This document shows, piece by piece, positions 1 through 8,814 of a stretch of DNA of 45,943 bases (positions are counted from its first letter, which is position 1; each line of letters starts with the position of its first letter). The position numbers were made by a program, and so were the translations under genes. Under the pieces are notes generated by a model that saw only the letters and a list, made by a program, of their open reading frames with translations, was not told the DNA's origin and made no database searches. The DNA comes from a virus. Where the stretch lies: IMG/VR virus record IMGVR_UViG_3300028883_000070, positions 1 to 45,943 of that record; one strand, given 5' to 3'.

Positions 1-146
1 TGGATGGCCGAGCATGTGATGGCGATCGAACCAGACAAGGACGCGGTTGATTTTGCGATGGCCGCTTTTCCTCATCCTAATATCTCATGGGTTGAAGCGA
101 GTATTTTGGATGAGCCGAACACGATAGATTATTTTGGTGTCGTTAC
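1..146. repeat. Terminal direct repeat (left copy)
   Basis: Bases 1-146 are repeated at 45798-45943. The only difference is position 127 (G here, T at 45924). The gene running off the right end continues in frame here, so this is most simply an assembly overlap of a circular or circularly permuted genome of about 45,797 bp. A true 146-bp terminal redundancy is possible but would have to fall inside a gene. Confidence 0.9.
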
Positions 147-426
147 CCTTGTCGAAGTTTTGGAACACATCAAAGATTGGGAATTGGCGTTACGCAACAT
201 ACACGCCTGTTTGGTGGATGATGGTTTCCTGATTATGACCGCACGCAACGCCAATGCAGATCTGCGGCGCAACCAGTTACACGAAAGAGAGTGGACGGCA
301 AAAGAACTGGTTGAAAATCTGGAAAAGTATTTTGCGCGTGTGGAGTTGTATGATCACACGCTTACCGTTAAATTGCCGATAACTACAACGCAGACCCCGC
401 TTATCGCCGTTGCCTACAAGGAGTGA
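1..426 (+). CDS. Class I SAM-dependent methyltransferase, C-terminal part (gene crosses the map ends)
   Basis: This is the last 141 residues of a 189-residue protein that begins at 45654 and crosses the contig junction in frame. The missing N-terminal part carries the SAM-binding glycine motif (EVGFGSG). Here follow an acidic motif II (AIEPD), a motif IV-like stretch, and VEVLEHIKDW, typical of small-molecule or glycan methyltransferases of the UbiE/COQ5-like fold. It lacks NPPY or PCQ signatures, so DNA is an unlikely substrate. It follows a glycosyltransferase-like gene and precedes connector genes, which hints at modification of a virion or surface glycan. The fold is clear; the substrate is unknown. 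Confidence 0.85.
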   Translation, partial: WMAEHVMAIEPDKDAVDFAMAAFPHPNISWVEASILDEPNTIDYFGVVTLVEVLEHIKDWELALRNIHACLVDDGFLIMTARNANADLRRNQLHEREWTAKELVENLEKYFARVELYDHTLTVKLPITTTQTPLIAVAYKE

Positions 427-429
427 CGC

Positions 430-759
430 ATGGGCAAAAAAAAGTTTGAAGTGATGAAGCGTTCTGAGTTTGCCGCCAAAGAGGTTGAAGGTTTTGACCT
501 GGGCAGTGGACGCAAGCGCGTATTCAATAAGATGAGCGGCGTTATGTATCTGAGCGATCCCGGAGAGGCGCAGCACATCAAGGACAAGTACGGGCGGGAC
601 GGTACGGGCGATGTGCTTGTATCCGAGATCCCGGATTGGGATTCGCCTAGCAAGGCTGCAGACCAGGAAGGTGTGAAGCCTATTCACCGCAATTTCTTTG
701 TAGTCCCTGAATTGCCGTGGAAAAAGAAAGAGGCTGAAAATGACCCTGACGCTGAGTGA
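430..759 (+). CDS. Hypothetical virion-operon protein
   Basis: 109 residues, charged, no family recognised. It starts four bases after the methyltransferase stop, and its last 20 bases overlap the next gene. The N-terminus is lysine-rich and the middle contains a YGRDGTGDV stretch. No membrane segment or signal is visible. Its position between capsid-side genes and the connector suggests a small head or head-completion protein, by context only. Confidence 0.65.
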   Translation: MGKKKFEVMKRSEFAAKEVEGFDLGSGRKRVFNKMSGVMYLSDPGEAQHIKDKYGRDGTGDVLVSEIPDWDSPSKAADQEGVKPIHRNFFVVPELPWKKKEAENDPDAE

Positions 760-1588
760 TGTTTTACAGGCTGTATATTTCGAGTTGGGGCAGTTGAACC
801 ATGCCAAAGCTACCGGGGGCAGCACGTCCACGGTCGTGGTTGGTTCACTGGCTGGCGAGGGCAGTAATGACGATTGGAAGAACTGTGCTTTATTTGTGGT
901 ACGTGATGCGGGAGGGGCTTCAGCGGCACCTGAAGGCGAGTTTTCCAACGTTTCGAGCTACACCGATGGTACAGGTACATTCAACCTGGAAGATACGCTT
1001 ACCGCTGCTGTGGCCAGCGGGGATAGTGTCGCGTATTCTACTCCGCGGTATTCACTGCAACAGTCCATCGCTGCGATCAATCATGCCCTGACGAATTTTG
1101 GGGATATGATACTGATCGATCAAAGCACCCTGCAAATTGTTGAGGAGCAGACCGAATACGATTGCCCTGTGGCGTGGAAGTTTTCTGGTCCACCGATGCG
1201 CATTGATATTGAGAGCGACCCCAACGATGCAAATGACCAGAAGTGGATCGAGATCAAGGATTGGGAATACGAACCGGCCACCGTTTCAACTGCGGGGAAG
1301 ATCATCTTTGCCCGCCAATATGATGCGGATAATTATTGCCGCGTGTGGTACAAAGGGCCTCATCCTGTGGTCAGCGATTATGATGATGTGATCCATGAGC
1401 ATATTCACCCGGACGTTATCAAGTGGGCTTCGGTCGTGGAGTTGCTCAAATGGATGAATGAACGCACCCAGGGCGAGGAACGGGGGATCGTGCAGAACTT
1501 GAACGATTCCCGCGCTGAGTTTGAGAACGCTTTGCGCCGCCATCCCCTGCCAAACACAGGCCGGCGCGGAAAGTTGTTTATTTGGTAA
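740..1588 (+). CDS. Putative head-tail connector / neck protein
   Basis: 282 residues. The start overlaps the previous gene by 20 bases in another frame, as expected for translational coupling. The N-terminal helix (LSDVLQAVYFELGQL) and mixed beta-rich middle resemble adaptor-type proteins encoded between capsid and tail genes in short-tailed phages. The C-terminus is helical and basic (residues about 225-282). I recognise no catalytic motif. The function is inferred from position after capsid genes and before the long tail protein, so the specific role is uncertain. Confidence 0.55.
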   Translation: MTLTLSDVLQAVYFELGQLNHAKATGGSTSTVVVGSLAGEGSNDDWKNCALFVVRDAGGASAAPEGEFSNVSSYTDGTGTFNLEDTLTAAVASGDSVAYSTPRYSLQQSIAAINHALTNFGDMILIDQSTLQIVEEQTEYDCPVAWKFSGPPMRIDIESDPNDANDQKWIEIKDWEYEPATVSTAGKIIFARQYDADNYCRVWYKGPHPVVSDYDDVIHEHIHPDVIKWASVVELLKWMNERTQGEERGIVQNLNDSRAEFENALRRHPLPNTGRRGKLFIW

Positions 1589-1600
1589 AGGTGGTACACC

Positions 1601-4171
1601 ATGCCTTCAGATCCACAAACAGGACACGGGTTGAAGAATCCTACCCACGATTTCGCTTTATCGGATGGGCGGGTATCTTACGGTTTCAAATTCAAGGACG
1701 GTGTTCCTGAACGCAGTCTAACAGATATGGGGCAGACCCCTTCTACCCTGAAACTTTCAGGGGGCGGGGGTAAGTATGGTGATTGGGATCCTTCCATGTC
1801 GCATATTGAGCAGCGTTCATGGATCGGCGGGCGCGGGGGCGAGGACTTCTCCGATGATCCCACCCGTTTCTTTGATAGCCGCATGGCCTGGACGCTTACC
1901 GAATCGTGGCTTTATCCTGCCCCGAAGTGGAAATTTGCACGCGGATTGGTGGATGATATTTGCGAAATGCCTGGCGATATTAGTTGGGTTGGTTTGTTTG
2001 GAAGCGATCAATATACATCGGTTTCCTTTTCGTTTTCTTCTGAAACAGACGTTGACAGGGCTTATCTGTGGATCAGACGTGTCGGAAAGCCCGGCACGTT
2101 GACCGTTGCCCTGTACAGCGATTCGGGAGGTGATCCAGATTCCTCTATTGCCAGCACGACCGTTACCACGGATACGATAACAGACGTGGTATCTGAGTTG
2201 CACGGCTTTGTTTTTGGGACACAGACCTGCGCAGCAAGCACGACCTATCATATCGTGGTCAGCGCGGCCGCCACAGATTCGGGGATCAACCATTGGGAGA
2301 TCGCCACAGATTCGGACGGCGCGGGCAGTAAATCTTCTACGGACGGCAGTTCATGGAGCGCGGCCGCCTACACTTTCTATCACCGGGTAATGGAATTGGG
2401 TGTTCAGCGAAAGTTTCACCCCTTCTTCATGTATGGTCAGTGGTATGTTGTGGACGAACGCGATGATCAGACGGCTTCCAAGATCTACATGAACGGCTGG
2501 CGCGGTAAGGCTACCAGCGCAACGTCAACGGTGATAACAAATACAAATGCTTCAATGACGGTTGATAGGTTGATCGGTGCTACTGTGAAGATCATTAGCG
2601 GAACAGGCAAGGGGCAGAGCCGGCCTATCACAGACAATGATGCGACCACGATCACCGTTTCCCCTGCTTTTGACAAAACCCCGGACAACACCAGCGTATA
2701 TGTTGTGTTGGGTTCTCCGTGGTGGTTTGAGCTTGATACCACGGGGATAACCGGTGTGGTAACAAGCGTTTGTGTGTATGACGACATCGCTATATTTGCA
2801 CAGGGTACGAGTATCAATATGCGTAAGATGCGCTTCAATGATGGGGCCAGCCCGCCGGCGCATGAGTACGGGGATGATGGCACCAACAAGGCCGACATCA
2901 TTTATACCTTTTATGATAGCGGCGTGAAGATCTACAAAGTGAATAATACGACTGTCAAAGAAGATTCTGCAGCCGGAACCGCGTGGGGAACAAACCTTAC
3001 TTTCAGCGGCACGGAAACAGCCATAGGGGATAGTACGTATGTGGTCAATGCCTTGTCAGACTATGACGAAGTGTTGTGGGCAATGAAAGAAGATTCGGTT
3101 TGGCGCAAAACTTCTGATGGTTGGCTGAAGTTGAATGTCGGATTGGAAGCCTTGCCAAGTTCTAATAATGGCCTAGCAGTGGCGGCGCAGAATATGTATT
3201 TCTTCTTCTCCTGGGCGTTGTCTGTTGAGCGTTTATACGGCGGCGCGACATCGAACAGCGGTACGCTGGATGATGTTGGACCGTGGAAAGGTTCTGGCAT
3301 GCCTGAAGGTCGGCGCGGCGTGGTAAGTGCGCTGCTGCCTATCATCGGGTGGTTGTTCGGATCCATTGATGCAGGTAGAAACAGTACCAGTTCTGTGCTG
3401 ATTTACAACGGCAAGGGGTGGCATGAGGTATTCAGGGCGTGGGAGGCCGGCCGCAGGATCCGAAGTTTGTTTTGGGCACCTGTGCCAGAATCGCAGCCCT
3501 TCTTGTGGATAAGCTGTGGAGAAGATCTTGTTTACCAGCGATACCCCAATGATTCCCTGAACCTTTTGCAAGACTCAGATATAGAATTTCAACATGAAGC
3601 AGTTGTGGTTTCCTCAATGGTTGACATGGGCGCGGCGCGTATTCCCAAGTTCTTCAAAGAATTGACGCTGCAGACGAACAATCAATCCAATGAGATCGAA
3701 GTGCAGCTTGATTATCAGGTGGATGCGGAGATCGGAACGTCCACCTGGAACAGCGTGGGCGAGTTCTTGACCAGCCCTGAAGATACGTTGTCTATCCGGC
3801 AGGGGAACAAGCGGCGCGTGGTAACGCGCATGCGCATGCGCACAGACGATGCCGATAAACCGCCGAAGATCCGGGCGACCGTGCTGGAAGGGTATGCGCG
3901 GACACCTGAAAAGAGACAATGGAACATGGTGGTAAATGCTTCATCGTATGGCGTGAACAAGCGCGGCGGGCAGGAACCGAAGCCGGGCGAGGTTTACCGA
4001 TGGCTTTTGAAGAAACTGCGCCAAGCCGATGGATTGAAACTGACCAGCGGCGTGGAAGAAATGGACGAAATGGACGTGGTGATCGATAACGTTGTGCCGG
4101 TCCGCCGTACAATAGATTGGATCACCGGGAATTGGTCAGGATATATTCAATTGACCGTGAGAGAGGCTTGA
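1601..4171 (+). CDS. Large tail structural protein (nozzle/hub candidate)
   Basis: 856 residues, beta-rich with many Ser/Thr/Gly, no signal peptide. Residues about 140-235 look like a jelly-roll carbohydrate-binding-type domain (YLWIRRVGKPGTLTVALYSD and SSIASTTVTTD). Residues about 300-365 repeat short beta motifs with TVTVSPAF-like strands. The rest could form a propeller-like array. In a phage without tape measure, a long protein between connector and fibre genes is most likely the tail nozzle or hub. The start ATG at 1601 follows an AAAGGTGG ribosome binding site. The structural assignment is inference. Confidence 0.6.
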   Translation: MPSDPQTGHGLKNPTHDFALSDGRVSYGFKFKDGVPERSLTDMGQTPSTLKLSGGGGKYGDWDPSMSHIEQRSWIGGRGGEDFSDDPTRFFDSRMAWTLTESWLYPAPKWKFARGLVDDICEMPGDISWVGLFGSDQYTSVSFSFSSETDVDRAYLWIRRVGKPGTLTVALYSDSGGDPDSSIASTTVTTDTITDVVSELHGFVFGTQTCAASTTYHIVVSAAATDSGINHWEIATDSDGAGSKSSTDGSSWSAAAYTFYHRVMELGVQRKFHPFFMYGQWYVVDERDDQTASKIYMNGWRGKATSATSTVITNTNASMTVDRLIGATVKIISGTGKGQSRPITDNDATTITVSPAFDKTPDNTSVYVVLGSPWWFELDTTGITGVVTSVCVYDDIAIFAQGTSINMRKMRFNDGASPPAHEYGDDGTNKADIIYTFYDSGVKIYKVNNTTVKEDSAAGTAWGTNLTFSGTETAIGDSTYVVNALSDYDEVLWAMKEDSVWRKTSDGWLKLNVGLEALPSSNNGLAVAAQNMYFFFSWALSVERLYGGATSNSGTLDDVGPWKGSGMPEGRRGVVSALLPIIGWLFGSIDAGRNSTSSVLIYNGKGWHEVFRAWEAGRRIRSLFWAPVPESQPFLWISCGEDLVYQRYPNDSLNLLQDSDIEFQHEAVVVSSMVDMGAARIPKFFKELTLQTNNQSNEIEVQLDYQVDAEIGTSTWNSVGEFLTSPEDTLSIRQGNKRRVVTRMRMRTDDADKPPKIRATVLEGYARTPEKRQWNMVVNASSYGVNKRGGQEPKPGEVYRWLLKKLRQADGLKLTSGVEEMDEMDVVIDNVVPVRRTIDWITGNWSGYIQLTVREA

Positions 4172-4172
4172 T

Positions 4173-4502
4173 ATGGCGCGTACTATTGAAGTATGGGTAG
4201 ACGAAAAAGAAGTTGACATGGTGGAAGGTGAAACCATTACTTACGCTGTGGAGTTCAAGGGCGCGGTTTCGGTGAGTAGTCCCGGCGCGACCGTGTACCG
4301 TAGCGGTACAGATGTTACCAGTACCGTGATGCCGTCCGGTTCACATACCGCAAGTGCGAACGTGGTTACACTGAAGCCTCTTACGGCCCAGGCAGGGGAC
4401 GGCGGACAAGAATACGTTGTCGCTGTAAGCGCAACAGTGGACGGCAACAGCGAGATCCGCAAGTTCCAGGTGAATGTGCATAAGGCAAGCAAAGCCTTAT
4501 GA
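4173..4502 (+). CDS. Small Ig-like/beta-sandwich tail protein
   Basis: 109 residues, starting one base after the preceding stop and overlapping the next gene by ATGA. It is almost entirely alternating beta strands (VEGETITYAVEFKGAVSVSS, then VTLKPLTAQAGDGG). The pattern resembles the N-terminal domain of baseplate or fibre-attachment proteins with an immunoglobulin-like fold. No catalytic residues are evident. The context is a tail or fibre operon, and the role is probably structural. Confidence 0.6.
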   Translation: MARTIEVWVDEKEVDMVEGETITYAVEFKGAVSVSSPGATVYRSGTDVTSTVMPSGSHTASANVVTLKPLTAQAGDGGQEYVVAVSATVDGNSEIRKFQVNVHKASKAL

Positions 4503-4963
4503 GCAAGAAAAAGAAGCCTCTGCATTACAAGATCCCGGAGCCAAAGACCCCGCCGTTTTCTGGCAAGACCAATCGTCCGCAGAGGCAAAAGACAAACGAG
4601 AACTTGACCGGCTTTGTGGACGGACAAAAAGCAAGTGACATCGAAGAACGTTTTGCGAGATCTTTGGCAAAGAACAGGCGTGTAGATAGTTTTGTTTTTC
4701 AGCCTTCTTACATCGCAGGGCGCAACATGCCCGGCGAGATCAGATTAGACTTTATGGTTTATTCGGGCATGGTGATGTTCCCGATCCAGGTAGACGGTGC
4801 TTTCGCACACAAGACCATAGCGCAGAAGTCGGAGGATGCGAACAAGGATGCTATCTTGAATGACCATTTGCGGGGCAGCGGAGCAATGCCGGTGGAAAGA
4901 GTTGACGGCACGCTGCTTGAAACGCAGGACGATTCGGACCGTTGGGTATTTGGGAAGTGGTGA
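4499..4963 (+). CDS. PD-(D/E)XK-type nuclease-like protein in tail operon
   Basis: 154 residues with a basic, proline-rich N-terminus (residues 1-40). The core resembles Vsr/DUF559-type nucleases: E50 in an early helix, D84 in RLDFMVYSG, then Q97-V-D99-G with H104, followed by a helix with DANKDAILNDHL. In the usual family the third motif reads E-x-D-G or E-x-K; here the first acid is Gln, which some active members tolerate but which may mean loss of activity. It overlaps its upstream neighbour by ATGA and sits among tail genes, an unusual place for such a nuclease. Confidence 0.55.
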   Translation: MSKKKKPLHYKIPEPKTPPFSGKTNRPQRQKTNENLTGFVDGQKASDIEERFARSLAKNRRVDSFVFQPSYIAGRNMPGEIRLDFMVYSGMVMFPIQVDGAFAHKTIAQKSEDANKDAILNDHLRGSGAMPVERVDGTLLETQDDSDRWVFGKW

Positions 4964-4966
4964 GAA

Positions 4967-5566
4967 ATGTTAAGAAAACTAGAAGTAAAAGGACTGCTGC
5001 AACATACTGTGATTCACCCGCCGGTTGACCAGGCGTATGTGTTGCGTAACAAATTGCGCCCTGGGTTCTGGTCCGGGTGGTTGAAGGTTTGGTTATCCCG
5101 CACCGTGGCGCGAATAACCAAACTGCCTGTGTGTTGGGGGCAGCTTCAGGCACGTGTTTTGCGTGATGGCCAGTGGATAGAATTGGGCGTGTTGTCTTAC
5201 CGTGTTATTACCGATGCCGGTTTGGAATTTCTAACCGATGCGCTGCAGAGTGGCGCGGAAGATTTTACGACATTCAATTGGCACGCTTGCGGGACCGATA
5301 ACACAGCGGAAGCGGCCGGCGATACGGCGTTGGGATCCGAGACAGTTACCCCGGTGCGGAGAGAGGGTACGAAAAGCCAGCCCACTTCTACATCGATCGA
5401 CTTCACGGCAACGCAAACTTTTGTTGGTCCTGTGGCAGTTGTGGAACACGGGTTGTTTTCAGCCAGTACCAGCGGAACACTGTGGGATCGCTCAGTATTT
5501 GCTACAATAAACGTAGATAACCCGGATGCTATTCAATGGGTGTACACGTTGACTTTATCAAGTTGA
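4967..5566 (+). CDS. Phage tail/fibre-associated protein (common siphovirus-podovirus family)
   Basis: 199 residues. The C-terminal half (residues 85-199) shows the pattern I know from a widespread phage structural family: TDAGLEFLTDAL, a WHACGTDNTAEAAGDTAL segment, VEHGLFSAST, GTLWDRSVFATI, and a final strand YTLTL. This family is usually found in tail or baseplate regions. The N-terminal half is basic and variable. It starts three bases after the nuclease-like gene and is part of the same operon. The molecular role is unknown. Confidence 0.65.
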   Translation: MLRKLEVKGLLQHTVIHPPVDQAYVLRNKLRPGFWSGWLKVWLSRTVARITKLPVCWGQLQARVLRDGQWIELGVLSYRVITDAGLEFLTDALQSGAEDFTTFNWHACGTDNTAEAAGDTALGSETVTPVRREGTKSQPTSTSIDFTATQTFVGPVAVVEHGLFSASTSGTLWDRSVFATINVDNPDAIQWVYTLTLSS

Positions 5567-5570
5567 GGTT

Positions 5571-5813
5571 ATGATGTTCGGACAATATCGATGGGGCGAA
5601 ACCAAATGGGGGGGCGCGGCGGGGCGGTTTTACTGGTTGAAAGAGTTGGCCGGCACGCTGAACCTTGCGCGTGAATTTGCCGGCGGATTGGCAGTAAAGC
5701 TAATGGCAAGCCCCAGGCGTTTTGTTTTTAGCGCAGGAGAGAAAATAACAACGCTGATTGCTCCGGCACGTGATTTCTTATTCAATACGAAGGTGAGGGC
5801 AGAGGATGAGTGA
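5571..5813 (+). CDS. Small hypothetical tail-operon protein
   Basis: 80 residues, Trp/Gly/Arg-rich at the N-terminus (FGQYRWGETKWGG), with a positively charged hydrophobic middle. The last eight bases overlap the next gene (GATGAGTGAG), so translation is probably coupled. No family recognised. The start could be either of two adjacent ATG codons. Confidence 0.55.
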   Translation: MMFGQYRWGETKWGGAAGRFYWLKELAGTLNLAREFAGGLAVKLMASPRRFVFSAGEKITTLIAPARDFLFNTKVRAEDE

Positions 5814-6795
5814 GCCAACAACCGCCAATTTTCCTAGCAGTATCGCTAATGATACTAGCCTGTTAGGTGATCCCACCAGTTTACAACAGTTTACTTTGGA
5901 TGGGCTGCACAACGATTCAATAACCACGATCACGACCACAGGGGCGATCGCTGGTATGAACTCGCCTGGTTATATTCTTATCGAAGATGAGTTGATCCAC
6001 TTCACGGGAATATCAGGCGCAGACTTCACCGGATGCACCAGAGGCGCGGACGGAACGAGCGCGGCCAGCCATGCGGACGCGACCAGTATCTATCACACCA
6101 TTGCGGCGAATTACTGGAAACAGTTGAAAAAAGAGTTGATCGCTGCACAAACCACACTGTTTGGGATGATCACGGATGGTTGGATTGATGCAAACGAAAC
6201 ATGGACGTATGCCAGCGCGACAACCTTTACCGTGTCTGGTGACGTGACTGACAAATACCCTGTTGGAACGCGCCTGAAATACACACAGACTACGGTAAAG
6301 TATGCGACTGTGGTATCACGCGTTTATAGTTCACCCAATACCACGATCACGGTCGCGGAAAACGATGATTACACAATTGCTAACGCGGCGATAACAAGCC
6401 CGTATTATTCATATCTGGTCAAGCCGGCAGGATATCCGGAGTGGTTTAGTTATACGCCTACCTATACAGGCTTTTCGGCAGATCCCGGGATAAATTCTAA
6501 ATACCAAATTGTAGGAACAACCGTAAATGTGCTTGAAAATCAAATCTCATCGGGCACCTCAAATTCTGTTCTTTTCAAAATAACTTTACCTGTACAGGCA
6601 AAGAATGTAACCAATCTGTATTGGGGCGGTACGTGTTTTTACGCTAAAGACAACAGCGTCACACTAACAGGGGCTAGTAAATGGCAGATAGTCCCGGGGG
6701 GTACTACCGTTGATTTATATAGCGATATGGCCGGCGCAGCATGGACGGCGGCTAACGATAAACGCGCGCGGATAATGTATTCTTACCAGATATAA
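5806..6795 (+). CDS. Putative tail fibre / receptor-binding protein
   Basis: 329 residues. The N-terminal 100 residues contain LIEDELIHFTGISGADFTGCTRG, a motif pattern common at the base of phage fibres and neck-appendage proteins. The middle (about 120-205) is a Thr-rich beta region. The C-terminal 120 residues (from YPEWFSYTPTYTG) resemble fibre-tip domains that vary between relatives. There is no signal peptide. It lies at the end of the tail cluster directly before the lytic enzymes, the usual place for host-recognition proteins. Confidence 0.65.
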   Translation: MSEPTTANFPSSIANDTSLLGDPTSLQQFTLDGLHNDSITTITTTGAIAGMNSPGYILIEDELIHFTGISGADFTGCTRGADGTSAASHADATSIYHTIAANYWKQLKKELIAAQTTLFGMITDGWIDANETWTYASATTFTVSGDVTDKYPVGTRLKYTQTTVKYATVVSRVYSSPNTTITVAENDDYTIANAAITSPYYSYLVKPAGYPEWFSYTPTYTGFSADPGINSKYQIVGTTVNVLENQISSGTSNSVLFKITLPVQAKNVTNLYWGGTCFYAKDNSVTLTGASKWQIVPGGTTVDLYSDMAGAAWTAANDKRARIMYSYQI

Positions 6796-6799
6796 GGCG

Positions 6800-6814
6800 T
6801 GGTCATGTTGACCA
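6800..6814 (+). other. Short perfect hairpin between fibre and lysis genes
   Basis: TGGTCA and TGACCA are separated by three bases, just after the fibre stop codon and before the GAAAGGA ribosome binding site of the next gene. There is no T-run, so it is probably not a terminator. It could be an RNA processing or stabilising hairpin. Confidence 0.4.
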
Positions 6815-6835
6815 TACCTTGAAAGGATAAAGAAA

Positions 6836-7828
6836 ATGTCAGTAGCACCAGAAGGCGCAGTAAAACTATTGCGAGCTTATTCGGACGACAAATCCACAAA
6901 AGAGCAGTTCCCGGATGCCTGGTTGCAGAGATCGGGCATTGGCGGCCTGGTTATCCGTTTGGGTTCCGGCCGGCAGATCCACGGCAGCGGGGATCTCGGA
7001 CATATCCGACCAGGAGATTATAACGACCACAGCGCAAAAGCGCACATGGCACAGGCCAAACGATTGGGCATGTTCGCTATCCTGGAATTTGAACTGCACC
7101 TGGGAGGGGATGATCACTTCGCTGGTGATGATTACATGACGGAAGATAATCAATTTGTGCCGTTCAAGCACCAGCTTTCCAGCGCGGTTCCGGGGCAGGA
7201 TTACCACGCTTTTTGGTTGACGCTGGTTGACCACGGCAACACCGGTGGGAATGTGGCACAGAAACTATCCCACTTCCTGCGTATGCTGGATGATTGGATG
7301 ATCGAGTACGGCACCGGCGTGCCGGTGTACCTGCGCTTGCATGAAGAACTGTGGAGCAGGGGCAGCGGTGAGGTTGCCAGTATCATTGTAAGTCGGTACG
7401 ATACCCCCATGCCTTACGCCTTGCAGGATCATACCCGCAGCTTTGGCGGGGTGGATTGGGATAACCCGCCTGAACCGTTCGAGGCGGCAGTGTATGAACC
7501 AGGGCCAGCGCAGCACAAATGGAATCATCTTTGCGCCTGGCGGTACGGGCGTACCGCTTACGCAGATATGAACATGGAATGGTTCGTTCTGTGGGGCAAC
7601 ATGGCACGCGCAATTCATTTTTTGGGCAAGCCTGTGAACTACGGTGAGGAACCTGGCGGCGGCACGAATGAACCCCCAGGGGGAGGGGGTGGAACGAATG
7701 AACCCCCCACAGGTGGGGGTACGACCTACGATTTTACTGGTTTGATCAACGCGATCAATGCCAACACGGAAGAAAACAGGCAAATGCGCCTGTTCCTCAT
7801 GGACCTATTCAACAGGGGGCAGGAATGA
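6836..7828 (+). CDS. GH25-like (divergent) endolysin-family protein with Gly/Pro linker
   Basis: 330 residues. The order of elements parallels glycoside hydrolase family 25: GGLVIRLGSG strand, AKRLGMFAILEFEL strand, GQDYHAFWLTL helix, and a terminal WRYGRTAYADMNMEW close to the family's QWR.DLN ending. The strand that should carry the catalytic Asp-x-Glu reads VYLRLHEELW, so the Asp is missing and activity is doubtful. After residue 270 come two GGTNEPP repeats in a glycine-proline linker, then an amphipathic helix of about 30 residues. It overlaps the true GH25 gene by ATGA. It may be a virion-bound or wall-binding paralogue. Confidence 0.55.
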   Translation: MSVAPEGAVKLLRAYSDDKSTKEQFPDAWLQRSGIGGLVIRLGSGRQIHGSGDLGHIRPGDYNDHSAKAHMAQAKRLGMFAILEFELHLGGDDHFAGDDYMTEDNQFVPFKHQLSSAVPGQDYHAFWLTLVDHGNTGGNVAQKLSHFLRMLDDWMIEYGTGVPVYLRLHEELWSRGSGEVASIIVSRYDTPMPYALQDHTRSFGGVDWDNPPEPFEAAVYEPGPAQHKWNHLCAWRYGRTAYADMNMEWFVLWGNMARAIHFLGKPVNYGEEPGGGTNEPPGGGGGTNEPPTGGGTTYDFTGLINAINANTEENRQMRLFLMDLFNRGQE

Positions 7829-8814
7829 ACATTAGTCCGTGGGTGAACACCTGGAACAAGATCCAATATGGTTGGGATCTGCGCGAGATAGGGAATACCC
7901 TTATCCTGGTGCTTGATCTAAATCATTGGCTGGTGAACAAGGAAACAAAGAAATTCGATGAAGTGCTGTTCGCTGAGAAGGTCGAAGAAATGGGGGTTAA
8001 GGCGATCATCTTCAAGGTTTCGGATGCGAACCGCGATACCGGCTATCAGTTCATTGATTGGACTGCAGATAAGTGGTATAAGCTCACGCGCAAGTTGGGG
8101 ATCATCGCCGGCGGCTACCACTGGCTGCAGTGTTCGGTCGATCCCAAAACCGCATGGAATTTCTATAAGTCATGGATGGATGATCACCCGTGCGAACTAC
8201 CCTTTATCCTGGACTTTGAAGAAACACAGATGCCTAGCGCGACCGATATTATCTGGCGGGCGCGGGAATGGTTTGGCCATGCGAACGCAGCACGTGACGA
8301 CCAGGCCATTTGCTACACCGGGTTAGGGTATATTGATACGGTGCGCGGGAAGTTGGGACAGCAGGGCAAGAGTTCAGCGCAGATCAAGGATCTGTTATTG
8401 CCTTTCGCACAACAACCGCTTTGGTTGGCTTTGTATTCAAGATACTGGCCTGACCTGTTCGTGCGCAAGTACATGAAATACCGCATTATTGACGGCCAGG
8501 AGCTATGGCCGTGGACCAATGATCAAATGATCGGTTGGCAGTATACAGGTAAGGCCGACTTCCCTTATTGGGCAGACGGTGATAACCTGAACGCCCAGGC
8601 GTGGGGTTTTGATAGCAAGGGATTGGACATCAATTATTTTCAATCCGATTGGCTGACCCCCTACCTGCAAGATGAACCGCAAATACCGCCGGAAACTCCG
8701 CAGCCGGCAGATCCAAAACTTGTCGATGCTTTGAACGGATGGGAACAAGAACTTAACGGTATCACCGCACAGATGCGGGCCTTCCGGGAATCGGCGGAAA
8801 GGGGGGGAACATGA
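7825..8814 (+). CDS. GH25 muramidase endolysin
   Basis: 329 residues. Family 25 lysozymes cleave the N-acetylmuramic acid to N-acetylglucosamine bond of peptidoglycan. Visible hallmarks are the first-strand Asp31 (LVLDLNHW), the strand IIFKVSDANRD, GGYHWLQ near residues 97-102, and the catalytic pair Asp130-Phe-Glu132 (FILDFEET). WQYTG and a DLN-like ending (LDINYF) follow. Residues 275-329 form a proline-rich linker plus a helix. It is encoded between its degenerate relative and the XhlA/holin pair with ATGA overlaps on both sides, a standard lysis cassette. No signal peptide, so release needs a holin. Confidence 0.88.
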   Translation: MNISPWVNTWNKIQYGWDLREIGNTLILVLDLNHWLVNKETKKFDEVLFAEKVEEMGVKAIIFKVSDANRDTGYQFIDWTADKWYKLTRKLGIIAGGYHWLQCSVDPKTAWNFYKSWMDDHPCELPFILDFEETQMPSATDIIWRAREWFGHANAARDDQAICYTGLGYIDTVRGKLGQQGKSSAQIKDLLLPFAQQPLWLALYSRYWPDLFVRKYMKYRIIDGQELWPWTNDQMIGWQYTGKADFPYWADGDNLNAQAWGFDSKGLDINYFQSDWLTPYLQDEPQIPPETPQPADPKLVDALNGWEQELNGITAQMRAFRESAERGGT

